Shown here one piece after another: positions 12,801 to 24,380 of a DNA stretch of 64,000 nt. Source of the stretch: Raphanus sativus (taxonomy: Eukaryota > Streptophyta > Magnoliopsida > Brassicales > Brassicaceae). The stretch lies in contig NC_079516.1 of the NCBI RefSeq assembly GCF_000801105.2, positions 49,583,265 to 49,647,264 on the forward strand. The letters are read 5' to 3'. The position numbers and the translations under genes were made by a program. Every line of letters begins with the position of its first letter. The first letter of the stretch is position 1. The notes beneath the pieces are model-generated. The model was given only the letters and a program-made list of their open reading frames with translations, was not told the DNA's origin and did not search any database.

Positions 12801-13832
12801 GAGAGAGAAACCAAGTTGAAGGTTGTAAAAGATAAATAAAAGACGGGGAATGAGAACATAATCTATGGAGAACTTCGAAATAGATCAGTAAACTCATTAG
12901 TCTTTTTTTGTCACCAGTCGATTTAATTATTTATTTCATGACTTTTTGCAGCATAAGATATCCAATCTACATGAACTGGAGGTTGTATCATAAATTCATA
13001 GTGGTTTATTTTCGTGTAGCATATTTAACTATGATAGTGTGCTTAGATGACTAAAAAAATCAAATTCATGTGACTCTGACCTAATACTAAAATAGAGCGT
13101 CCTACTATATTTCCAACAAATTAAACGTGAAACTATTCATCACTGTACAGTACTGCTATTACTGTACTACTACATTCATAATAATCATATAGATTTATCA
13201 CCAGATTTATATGATACCAAAATAATATTAATACTACTATTCTCAATTTCTCATAAAGTTTTTTAAAGAAAACTAATCTCATATTGTTTCATCACCATTC
13301 TACTTTTTCTACTGATATTAATCTATTACACGCCACTAATCATACACGTAATAATAACTTAATACCCAAAATGCAAATTCCCACGCTGCATAACACAAAT
13401 GGTTGGTCTGAATTAATTAAAAAAATGTATGCAACGGTAAAGTTTGAGATCGTGATATCAAAACAAGGAACCACTAAAGAAACTGGTGGCCATAGGACAC
13501 AAAATCTTTTCGAAAAGATAAAAGAATTACGTAGTTTGGATGTATTAACAAATCTTTGTTATAAAAACTCAAATGTTATAAATTGGGGGAAAAAGTAATA
13601 CAAAAATTAAAAATATATCACAACTTTACAAGCGTTTTGTTTATATTTATCTAAATAAAATAAAAAATAACAATAAATTAAAGAAAGACCACTTTAAAAA
13701 GATGCTCTTTCCCTCCTCCCAACCTCCCATAAGCTCTTTCTCAGTTCTCTCAGTTCCTCTTGAAGACAGACAGAGAGAGAGAGACTTTCAGACACATAAA
13801 CACAGTTACATACACCATTACATACACACGAT
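9860..13832. other. Intergenic region upstream of MAKR3-like gene
   Basis: Four kilobases of AT-rich DNA. The first 300 bases are the 3' end of the preceding gene. Several short open frames occur (for example 13284-13598, 104 codons, opening with TTG), but they show no family motif, biased codon use or splice context, so I leave them out. The last 120 bases, with a pyrimidine-rich stretch and a short GA run, look like the MAKR3 leader. Confidence 0.45.
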
Positions 13833-14786
13833 ATGAATTTGCATGGACCTGAATCGAGAACACAAGCTATGTCCAGCGATTGCGACGACGATTACATAGA
13901 CATGGAGATCAACCTCTCCTCCTCCTCTTCTTCTCGCTTCATCAGCTTCGCCGTCACATCCTCTCCTCCGCACAGCAGAGAGTTCGAGTTCCAAATGTGC
14001 TCCTCCGCCTTAGCTTCCGGCGAGTCCACCACATCTCCCGCCGACGAGCTCTTCTACAAAGGCCAGCTCCTCCCTCTCCACCTCCCTCCTCGTCTCCAAA
14101 TGGTCCAAAAGCTTCTCGCCGCCTCCGTAGTATCCACTCCCATCTCCCCACGCGCCGCCGTATCCTCGCCGAGGAGGTTCAGCAGCAGCGAGATCGACGT
14201 AGTGAGCGGGCAAGAGGAGCACTGTTACATCGAGATTTCAACGGAGCTGAAGAGATTCATCGAGAGCAACGATGGAAAGAGCTGGAGCAAGAAGATCAAA
14301 CAGTCATCGATCAGACAAAAGCTCAAAGCTTCACGCGCTTACATAAGATCTCTCTTCTCGAGACCAGGATGCTCCGATTCATCAGAGATCCACCCGAAAT
14401 TCAAATCCGAAACAACCCTCAAGAAAAAGAAGAACCCTTTTGCGAAAACAGAGTCTTTAAGCAGCAAGAACCCTCCATTGATTCATAGGAGATCGTTCTC
14501 CGGAGTGATACAGAGACAGTCTCAGCCAAAGTGTTCTTCTTCTTCTTCTTCTACATCCTCCTCTTCGGCGTCTTCGCTTTCGTCTTCGTTTAGTTTTGGA
14601 TCAAACGGGTCTTTGGATCTGCAGACGCTGATGAGAAGCAGCAACGCGAGCTCGGAGAACTCCATTGAAGGAGCTATTGAGCATTGTAAGCAGTCGTTTA
14701 CTAATAGGAAGAGCAATGTGGGCGGATCTGAGAACTCTTCTTCGAGAACATCTGTTTCTACTTGTGCTGACGTTGAAAAAGGTTGA
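13833..14786 (+). CDS. MAKR3: Membrane-associated kinase regulator, MAKR3-like
   Basis: Intronless gene of 317 codons. The N-terminus has an acidic patch followed by a Ser run (CDDDYIDMEINL at 17-28), then an aromatic-basic stretch (FEFQMCSS). The most typical part is the basic block at about 149-180 (KSWSKKIKQSSIRQKLKASR, then AYIRSLFSRPGC), which in this family gives plasma-membrane association. A Ser-rich linker lies at about 230-255. The C-terminal 60 residues include a further conserved block (SSENSIEGAIEHCKQSF) of the kind that in BKI1/MAKR proteins contacts receptor kinases. The founder, BKI1, inhibits the brassinosteroid receptor BRI1; the partner of MAKR3 is not shown by sequence. 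A second in-frame Met at 13869 is an alternative start. Position next to NAKR2 matches At2g37380-At2g37390. Confidence 0.88.
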   Translation: MNLHGPESRTQAMSSDCDDDYIDMEINLSSSSSSRFISFAVTSSPPHSREFEFQMCSSALASGESTTSPADELFYKGQLLPLHLPPRLQMVQKLLAASVVSTPISPRAAVSSPRRFSSSEIDVVSGQEEHCYIEISTELKRFIESNDGKSWSKKIKQSSIRQKLKASRAYIRSLFSRPGCSDSSEIHPKFKSETTLKKKKNPFAKTESLSSKNPPLIHRRSFSGVIQRQSQPKCSSSSSSTSSSSASSLSSSFSFGSNGSLDLQTLMRSSNASSENSIEGAIEHCKQSFTNRKSNVGGSENSSSRTSVSTCADVEKG

Positions 14787-15232
14787 GACTTTACCAGAAA
14801 TTCGAAGGATCTGTGACGTTTTCTCTGGCTCTGATTCTCATTTCGACATTTCCAAACAAAAACGGACATAGAAAGTTCAAAAAGGCAACTTTTTTCTTTA
14901 TACTCTGTTTTTTATTTTCTTTTTGTATTTTAGATTATTTTTTGTGCTTTTTTTCTTTGTAGAAGTTTGCTGAAATCTGTGTTAATGCTATAAAAATTAC
15001 TAATTTCATGGTTCTTGGCTTTAAATTTGGTTTGTGAACAAAAACTCTGCTTTCTTCTTCGTTTTGGACGTTAATTCGTTAACTTTTTGTTTAAAATCAG
15101 TACATAACTTACCAATCTGGTTAATGACAATTATCTCGTCTTTCGTAACCTTCTTCTTAGTTTAAACTATTTAATCATATGATATTTCAAATGATAATGA
15201 CAGTTACCAAAAACATTCTATGAAGAAAACAT

Positions 15233-15314
15233 TTGACTTAAGATAAACTGTTTTGACCTAACAAAATATATTTTGCGTTTTTATATGATTAGAAAACAGT
15301 TTATCTTAAGTCAA
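15233..15314. repeat. Perfect 22-bp inverted repeat with 38-bp loop
   Basis: The left arm 15233-15254 (begins ttgacttaagataaac) is the exact reverse complement of the right arm 15293-15314. The 38-bp loop is AT-rich. It has no TA or other duplicated flank that I can see. It could be a tiny MITE remnant or the stem of a small-RNA hairpin. It lies about 450 bp downstream of the MAKR3-like stop codon. Confidence 0.85.
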
Positions 15315-18200
15315 TACGATAAAGGAATTTCTCACAACCAAAACATTATTTTAATTATTTTAATAATAATTAAGTTTTAGTTTTTTTAAGTATTAAATAT
15401 TATAATTTGATACACTGATTAAGAGTTTCTAGTATCTCATGGATTTTCATTTGAAATGTTTTTCCTTTTTTTTTTTTCTGTTCTAATATTGGAAAACTCT
15501 TTCAGATGTTTCCATTGAGTTGCTTTTATGTTACCTTTATGCATTTATGACATAGTGGAAAATTCTAGGTAAACATCAACTTGATATTACTAATTGAACC
15601 CATTTCAATTCCCTGGACGGCTTCCTTTACAATTATTTCGGTTTATTGTGGATACTCGTTACTCCTGAGTTTTCTTTTGCTAAGCGAGCGATACTAGTAA
15701 TTTCGTGTTGTTCTTGATCTATGGTGCTAAACTCTAAGACCTTCTGCATTTATATAACTCATCAGCTAGAGCGTAGAGATCACATGTCACTAGTTTTTCG
15801 ACATTTATTATGCTACTATTATCTCTCTTATAAACTATTACAAGTGCAATAAATTCATATGGAATTATGCAGTCGCATAGTATAATCTAATGGTTTGAAT
15901 CAGTAATTATACCACCATTCTAAATTTAGTAAAAAAAAATAGTCTTGACAGAAGATCAAAAAGGTCACCAAAATAATTGTATGTACTACTGAATATTTAC
16001 GGCAAATTTACGATTCATCTCCCAAATAATGATAAAAATAGTTATGTATTGTTATGGTCACCGATTGGCGATCACTATAAAATGCAAAAAATATTATCAA
16101 ATGCAAAAAAATAAAATACACTTATAAACTAATTTGTATGTATGTTCATTCGTCGCTCAAATATTTCAAACGTTTAGACGTCTCATCCCAAAATCTTACA
16201 CTATCTAATTTATGGCTTTCAATAAATCAAATAAATCGTAATGGGACCATATCTCTCGTAGTGATAAACTTCAACAAGCTCAGAATCATTGAAATCTTTA
16301 TACCTATTTGGGTCTGTTACAGGAATATTTATATTTGAAATTATTATTTTTTAATAAAAAGTTGATTTTAAGTTTTTTTTTTGGTGTGTGGAGCTACATT
16401 TAAGATTATTTACATGAATGTAAAGTTGGACCCCTAAAAAAATGGGCCTGTTTTCGCTTTTCTCCTTCTATCTGTACTCACTAGACCAACTATTTAAAAT
16501 AATTATATATGGCCTATATTTTAAAAAAATATTCTGAGAGAGAGATTGAGAGAGAGGATCCTCACTATTGCTGTAAAGTCACTTTTATTCAGTTTGCTTC
16601 CTCCTTTTTCTTTTGAGTCCACTCGTTCTATAATATAAACCCCCAAAACAAACTCCAGCTCACTGTCAAAATTTTCATGGAATTTGCTAATGGAGTTCTA
16701 ACTATTTGATATAATGGATAATTTACGTTCCAATACCACAAACCATAAAGCCTTCTATGATGCTTTTTGTCAACCAAAGCTTTCTATGCTGTTCAATAGT
16801 AAAAATGTGGTAACATAGTTATATCGTGAAACTCAAACTGATATAGTGACGTATCATGAAGGTAGCAATGATTTATTCTGAAACCTCCCTATTGTTTATC
16901 CAGTTCATTGAATTCACGACATAACATGATATTCCATCTCTTTCAAATTGTCATGTGTTTTGGATTTTTTTGTTTTGTTTCACAAAGTTATATATACGTT
17001 TCCCGTTTTCTATCTATAAGTATACTTATTCTCAATATATGTCTACTAGTGATTTTTAAATTCAAAATCTCAATAAAATTAATATATATGAGGTTCTTTG
17101 ATAAGCGTGGAGAAGAAACTAATAACATCTAATAATTAAAAACTTGAATGGAAATAAATGTTATAAACTGAAAAGTGCTACCAAAATTTGCAAGTTGCTC
17201 AAAGAAAAAATTACTAGGTACCACATAAATAGATTACCAAATGTTGCTCTAAAGTTTACAAACGCTACAAAAATTTGAATTTTTAATGTAATTCAAGTTC
17301 GCTCGATCATTGGAGACGTTCCGGTCTGATAATCTATTATTTGTTCATCTGTTTTCACAAACCCTATTTGCTTTCCATATTTTAAAATTTGATATTAAGC
17401 CCAAAAGCTTGTCAAAATAAAGTAGTATCAAGAATTTAATATTAAACCCTAATTTCTCAAACCTAGCATTCCACGTATATTCAAAATTTTATATATCCAA
17501 GTTGTATCCTCTGATGTCGCCTTTTGTAATTCGAACAGTCATTCGACTAGCTAGTTTAAAGATAGGGCAAATTGTTACCTACAGGGATATACCATACTAA
17601 AGGTGCGGTCTTGATCCATAGCCAATTGGTACCATATTTGAGTTTTAGGATGGCTTTGTTACTCAGTGAAATTTGATCCTATATATATCAGAAGAAATCT
17701 TGTTTTTTTCAAAACTGATATCTTCTTGTTTTTCTAACATAACATTTATACGAGTCTCAAGATTACTGTAAAATTTAGCAATAACACACAAATGCATGGG
17801 TCTAAATTATTCATTCCCAAACTTCACCAAGTAGTATGCATCACCTTTTTTGTTATATGGTCTATTTAAATCCGCGAGAAAGAGGATAAAATATACATCA
17901 CTCTAAGTTACTCTTGTAGCAACAAAAACGAAGCTTTACAGCAAAAAGATCATTTCATAGTGTACTATATTTTCGATTAATCAAATAGATTAACAGATAT
18001 CCGCGTGGCGGAAAAAAATCTCATTGAAAATCTTAAGAGTCCATGGAAAGCATGATGAATGTCAGCTGCATGAAAGTGTGTAGCTTTCATTTTCCATGCA
18101 TGATAGTTAAGCTTATAATATGTCAACTGAAACGATTAAAGTAGCTTGTAATTATCAAAAACACATGAACATTAATTGCTACTAACATGCGACTAAATAG

Positions 18201-18447
18201 TACTCTCTGTTTCTAATTGTAAGTAGTTTAAGAAAAATAGTTTATTTTATAATGTAAATAGTTTACATATTTCAATACAACTTTTTCATTTATTGGTTAC
18301 TGTGTGATCGATGAAATATTGTTAGATATTTTCTAATTGATTGAATTAATTGATTAAATAATATTTTTTAAAAAGATAATAATTTTCTAAATATTCGTGC
18401 TTTTAAATTTTAACCAAAATTACTTACAATTAGAAACGGAAAGAGTA
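18201..18447. mobile_element. Stowaway-like MITE (about 247 bp)
   Basis: Terminal inverted repeats of about 28 bp with few mismatches: left tactctctgtttctaattg, right the complement of tactctttccgtttctaat. TA dinucleotides flank both ends, the target duplication of Tc1/mariner elements. The interior is non-coding and AT-rich. Confidence 0.8.
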
Positions 18448-21400
18448 TATAACATCAAATATGAGTCTGTATTGTTGCTGATAAAAAAAAAATATAACAT
18501 CAAACATTCAAACTCAAAGACCACCAATAGTACTATAAAGTTCCAGCTCAAGATCGACCGGTCCCTTAAATTTAAACCGTAAAACAAAACATATACTATA
18601 TTATAGTACCCTAAATTCATTAGCCAAAAAACACATGTTCGAAATCATTGTACAATATAATTTGGAAGTTACAAAGTATGCTAAACAAAAACAATGATTT
18701 ATAATGTAACACTGTTACTCCATTCTAATTATAATGAAATACAACTTCATGATAATATTAATAATAAAGTACCATTCGTATCCCTGCGTATCAGTAAACT
18801 GTTCCCCTCGTAGTAAAGTCCAAAATCCACATGATATGATCTACAACAAGAGTCAGAAAGGTGAAGTGAGCCTTTCCACGGTTTGAGCTTTGACCCATTC
18901 AAAAGTTTCAGTTGACGACTAAATCTTGTCAGTCTATTCGTACGATCAATAATAAAAAAAATTACAAGATTCAGAACATGTGACATGGAACTGTAGAAAC
19001 TAAAATAAATAAATCAATATAAATAAATAAAAATTCTATTTTGGGGACAATTTAGAAAAGCTAAGACTCAAATAGCTATCCTGTGTCTCCAACTGAAATG
19101 GAAATAAAGAAAGAACACCAATTATATCTGTACATGGAACCCACTTCACTTATCACATAACTGGTTTCAACTGTTTATACACTTCTCAACTCTCTGATCT
19201 GAATAGTAAACGCTAACTACTAAAATCCATCTCATTTGTACAAAAACTCTTTCATGTTCTGCTTCTCAATCATCCATACACCTAACAAACATGAGCATAG
19301 CCTTTAGCTAGATCAATTACGAGCCACATTCTCATGAATTGGTTAGAATTAATATGACGACGTGCAATGAGACACAAGTGCATTGGAAGCAAATGGACAG
19401 AGAGACAATGACAAAAAGAGAGTCTTTTCGTAATCACAAGCAAGTATGAATCTTTGGACCACTTAACTTGTCTGTGGATAGTTGTCTTCTTCTCTAACTC
19501 GGAAAGCAATTAGAGATCGCTCCGTTTGATACTGTTTTACATGTAGCTTTTGTCAAGAGTCCCGACCCAACACGTACCTAACTAAAGAAAGAGCATTGCA
19601 TATGGATTGCAATCATAACTCATAAGGTTTCTCTTTAATCTTGTTGTCCTCGAAACTGTATTGTGAAAGCAACAATTTGAACATCAATAGGGTCTAAATG
19701 TCTTCAATAATGCATTGATAAAATTCAATGTCTGTAAACAAACATTCCTCAAGAAGGGATGTATTGGGGGCAAAGAAGAGACATAAGATTCAAAGTAACA
19801 AGATGATTAACGTCACATCATTTTGATTTGCCAAAAATATGTTCTTGCATCAACAAGCTATCCAAAAATGACAGAACATACTACGTGGATGTGGGTGTTG
19901 ACCGAATGTTTGCCTAACATTTTCTGTTACAATCACAAATAAAAGCAGACCTGGTGCTTTGTGAGCTGTTTGCAAGTAGATCAAAGAGAACATACGTTTG
20001 TTTCAGCCGAAACATTACAGTTACCATCAGCGGTTTTTAAGAAACCTCAATATCATTCCGCAAAGCCAACAAGATTAGCTTGCCTCGCTTGAAAGAAAGA
20101 TCATCACCACAATAAACATTAAAAGCCTGATCAGAGAACATCTGTTAAAGCAGCAGGCACGAGTACGACTAATCATACCAAGATTACGAAAAAAGGGAAT
20201 ACGAAATAACTATAGTGGATGCATAGAATGAACGCCAAGTAATTGATATTGTCTCTCGAGACCTAGAGCTGAAAACAGAGGACAAATCAATCCATTAAAC
20301 TCAATCAACCATTAAACGAGCACATCAAAATATATTATGGACACTCAAAATCGAACATACTGAAACACTTTAACTAAATTCAAAAACCAAGTGGCAGCGA
20401 TAAACGGAAACATCTCTGCTACAACAATTTCGCTGAAACCTTAAAACCGTTCTTTGGGCTACGCGGGAAAGTCACAAATGACCTAAGGGGCTTTAACCGA
20501 TGCTTAACCCAAACTGTAAATAACCCTCGTTTCTAACAAATAAAGCCCATATTTACAAAGCCCGGAAGGATTTTGTAGAAAGAAAAACTTTAAACTCAAA
20601 TAAATGCATCCGTTGCTTCATAAAATGGAAAAGATGAAAGAGTTATTCGGAAATCATTACCGAGTCAGGTTTAATAATGATAGTTTGGTAACCACAACTA
20701 TTTTATTTAACTCATTTCAAGCTAAGACTGGAAAGTTTCAGCCTTTCAGGTATAACTGAGAAAATAAAATTAATATTTTTAATTTAAATTGTAGAAATAA
20801 ACAATATTTTTAGGTTCTACGGTCTTAGGGGTAACTACATTGACTTAAAATTTTGTTCTAATAGCATGATTGATGTCGAAAGATTAAGTTGGATTTTGAT
20901 CTAAGTTCTCTTGATTAACAAACATATCTATGATATAAAATTATAAGCCAAATGTATGATATAAATCATATAGAGTATCACGTGGACTTGATTTTAGCTT
21001 GAGGATTAGGAGCAAAACGATTAGAGTTTTATACAATCAAAAGGTTAAAACCGGATATACCCTACATCCAATGATCCAAACGCAGAATATTCCTTATGTT
21101 CCTAATTGTTACAATCTCAATAAAAGATCATATTAGTTAATTACTGAAAAGCTGAGCAAAAAGATAGATAAATTTGTGGTAATCATACAAAAGCTCTGTC
21201 CGGCTCTAACATTCAAGCATCACGTTGTCCATCTACACGGAAAGCTCCATTACTACTCTTTTCTCAAGATGTTATTTTCTTATCTGTTTTTTTCGACCGT
21301 TGCCATATGTCTCGTCTCTTTCTGACGCAGATTCAGTGATTTATTTATCATATAAATAAACAAAACAGACAAACAAACAAAAATGAAATAAATAAGATTG

Positions 21401-21543
21401 AAGTAGGATTTGGAAAATATCTCGTGAGTAGGATGTCCCACGGTCCACGCCCGGCATTATCCATCCAGTGACAGTAAGCATGCAATATATTAACAAATAA
21501 TAATTGTGTTTTCTTATGTGTTAATGTATAAAATTTGTCTAGA

Positions 21544-21778
21544 TACTACTCTTTCTGTTTCTTAATAAGTGTCGTTTTAGAGTTGTGTACACGGATTAAG
21601 AAATCATTAAATTTTGTATATTTTCCATACAAAAACATCATTACTCATACATCTCAACCAATAGAAAAATAAAATGCAGAATAAAATTAATAAATTTTGC
21701 ATTGAAATGCTAAAACGACACTTATTTTGCAACGAAAAAAAATCTCTACAACGACACTTAGTATGAAACGGAGTAGTA
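21544..21778. mobile_element. Stowaway-like MITE (about 235 bp)
   Basis: Left end tactactctttctgtttctt and right end the complement of tactactccgtttcatacta, both followed inward by aagtgtcg. TA target duplications lie at 21544-21545 and 21777-21778. An internal copy of the cgacactta motif near the right end suggests a small internal duplication. Non-coding. Confidence 0.8.
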
Positions 21779-22898
21779 TTTATCTCATAAAATTCAGTAG
21801 CGGTATACTAACATAAGTTGTTGGTTTTGAGGGTCAACCACGAACAAACGTACACTCTCTAAACTCCTACGTGAAAGTTAACTTATTATCAGGTTACTAA
21901 TGTTATTAGTTATCCCAAGTTGTGCTACGACCATATCATCATGACATGAAATGAAACAAGCCATTGAGTATCATATAGCTTGTTAAATGTACTATAGTGA
22001 AATGAGAAAATTGCAAAAATAATACTAAGATATTTTTTTGTCATCAAAATAAAATAAAGAATCAAACTACTAAAATATTATACTGTACAAAACTACTATT
22101 ACCAGTTCATTTTGAATGTTCAAAAATGCATTAATATCCCAATTGTTATCAGGAATCCAAAATGTAAGTTTAAAGTGAAGTGAAAAAAAGAAGTTTAAAG
22201 TGAAATGAATCTACAAAACAAGAACCATTCCGCTATTATTAATTGAATTTGCGTTGGAAATTCATTGGCAATTGTGAAAGGTAACAAACACCAAAATATA
22301 GGAATTCCATTTAACTTTGAAATAAAGGATGCTTAGTAAGTTTTTTGTTCAGTTTAGATTATACTGTATTTTTTGTTTACATTACATAATGTAGAAATAC
22401 ATATTTGTAATTTTTATATGAAAGGATCCGAGATACTTAGGAGGTATCATATGGTCCATGTCCATCCAAATATAAATAGTCGTTTGTTTTTCCCCAGATA
22501 TGTAACAATGTTTTGTCTCTAACATGTTTGGGTCACTATGTTATCATAATTAGTGAACTTAGTATTCGCTGCGGCTGGATTCGAACCCTAAACACACATA
22601 ATTTTAAAGTTCAACAATCGTAATTATAATCCATCAAATCGAGTACTGCTGATGTAACCAAGTATAAACATTTGAGCATTGTTTTTAAAAAAAAAATTAT
22701 CATGACCGGTCAATGCAACACAATATATATATATGGACAAATAACTCATATATATGAGCGTTACACTCCTTAACTCCGTTTGTCTCTATATGATGCACAT
22801 ACACACATTCTAGCTTCAACGTTTCCTTCAAGTTCTTACAACATTTCAGTACATTTTTATTTCTTTGGTATCTTATTTTCAAAAGAAAGAAAACCAAA

Positions 22899-24145
22899 AT
22901 GAAGGGACCTATGTTCTGCGCTTCTCAAGCATCAACAGCCATATGTTCAAGCATGGACCACATTCACAGACCAACCACCGCCACCGTCGCCGCCGACAAA
23001 GAAGACAAAAGCAGCAGCCGAGCTATCGACCGCCACAACCCCATCATCAAAGATGGCCGGAGATCCTCTGTCGACGACTACATCAGAATACCTGCTTCCC
23101 CCGCCGAGGGAGAGATGATCAGTAACAAGACACTAGAGATCTACAAGGGCAGGAGGAGCTTCACTGGCAGAAAAAGCACCGGCGGTGGAGGTGGAGGGGG
23201 AGCTGCGGCGTTGTTGAAGCTCATCACAAGTGACATCAGCTTGGCGAGGAAGAGTTTCAGCTGTGTTGCGAGACCCGCATGTGATCTTACCAAAACCCCT
23301 CCCGGTTCTACAAGGTTTCTTTTGGGAGGATCCGAACCGGTTTCTCTTAACGGGTCTGAAGGTCAGGATCCGGTTAAGGAAGTAGCTCTTAGTCCTAAAC
23401 CTCCAGCTAGTGAAGAGATAAAGCCGGTGTCGTCATTGACAGAAGAGAAGACTTCTGGTAGTGGTAGTGGTTCAGACCAGGTAAGTTGTTGTTTTTTGTT
23501 TGTTAGCATGAAGAGTGACAAAATGTAAATAAATGGTGATAATTGATAAAAAAAGGTAATGATTAGAGTTGCATTATCATTTATCAGGAGGAGAAGCAGG
23601 TCGTTGTTCTCAAAGTGTCTCTCCACTGCAGAGGCTGTGAAGCCAAAGTTAGGAAACATCTGTCCAGAATGCAAGGTAGATTGATTATTCCTTTATTTAC
23701 GTGAATGCCACTTTCTTCTTCTTTATTTGGTTAGAGACCGGTTTTATTTTCAAATAGCTTAGATGAGATGATCTTCCACTCTCTCTTCCAGTGCTCATAC
23801 ATAGATATATAATTATATAAATATAGTTACAAAATTTCAATCATAAAAATTAATTAATGTTATTTTTGGTTTGCTTGATTTTGGTTATTTCGTCTGGTAT
23901 ACCCGAGCATGTCTACTTCATCATTAAAACCGGTTCTGGTCTAAAGCTGGTTAATAAGTACTAATGAATTTGATTCATTTGTAGGTGTGACATCATTCAA
24001 CATAGATTTTGTTGCAAAGAAAGTGACAGTGACTGGAGACATCACTCCCTTGGAAATATTGGATAGCATCTCAAAGGTTAAAAATGCTCAGTTTTGGACT
24101 ACTCCAACACTCCCATTGCCAAATCTGCAAACTCCAAATCCCTAG
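22899..24145 (+). CDS. NAKR2: NAKR2-like heavy-metal-associated (HMA) domain protein
   Basis: Three exons, 22899-23480, 23588-23675 and 23985-24145, joined in frame to 276 residues. The N-terminal two thirds is low complexity: Ser-rich, with an RRSS motif and a poly-Gly run near 105-110. The C-terminal part from residue 195 is a compact HMA fold with the metal-binding motif CRGC at 208-211 (KVSLHCRGCEAKVRKHLSRM context), followed by GVTSFNIDFVAKKVTVTGDI. The NAKR family (SODIUM POTASSIUM ROOT DEFECTIVE) is expressed in phloem; NAKR1 binds metals and helps move FT through the phloem. This copy keeps both cysteines. The C-terminal tail after the HMA fold is short (FWTTPTLPLPNLQTPNP). The stop is only 235 bp from the convergent stop of the TRM gene. 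Confidence 0.9.
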
Positions 24146-24380
24146 TTTTCCTTTTTACTGTTTTACCTCTCTCTCTCTCTCTTGTAGTGAAATCAGTCGG
24201 TACAGTTTCAGAATTTACCACGCCTATCTTCAAATAGATTCCACTTTTAATCTTGTGATATAACTCAGCAACACAGCTGAAACTCTATATCCAACCTCAA
24301 TCTTTATGAATTATGATAATTTAAACGTTTGCATTTTGTTTCACAAATGTTTTAGTATAAAGTGATAGATATTATGTAAC

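Larger units (their letters stand above)
14787..22898. other. Long intergenic region, no gene supported
   Basis: Eight kilobases between MAKR3-like and NAKR2-like. It holds two Stowaway-like MITEs (18201-18447 and 21544-21778), a perfect 22-bp inverted repeat (15233-15314) and otherwise AT-rich unique-looking DNA. Positions 19050-20600 are somewhat less AT-rich and look compositionally transcribed, but the only frames are short (for example minus strand 19282-19509) and unrecognised, so an unannotated non-coding transcript is possible but unproven. I found no known plant microRNA sequence by eye. Confidence 0.45.

Noticed and set aside
13284..13598. 104-codon frame upstream of MAKR3-like
   Set aside because: No ATG at its start (TTG), no motif, AT-rich composition like the surrounding spacer.
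19282..19509. Minus-strand 75-codon frame in the MAKR3-NAKR2 spacer
   Set aside because: No ATG start, no recognised motif; at most part of a non-coding transcript.
22572..22590. Minus-strand ggttcgaatcc motif, like a tRNA T-loop / pol III B box
   Set aside because: No matching A box, acceptor stem or cloverleaf arms could be built around it; a decayed SINE is possible but unsupported.
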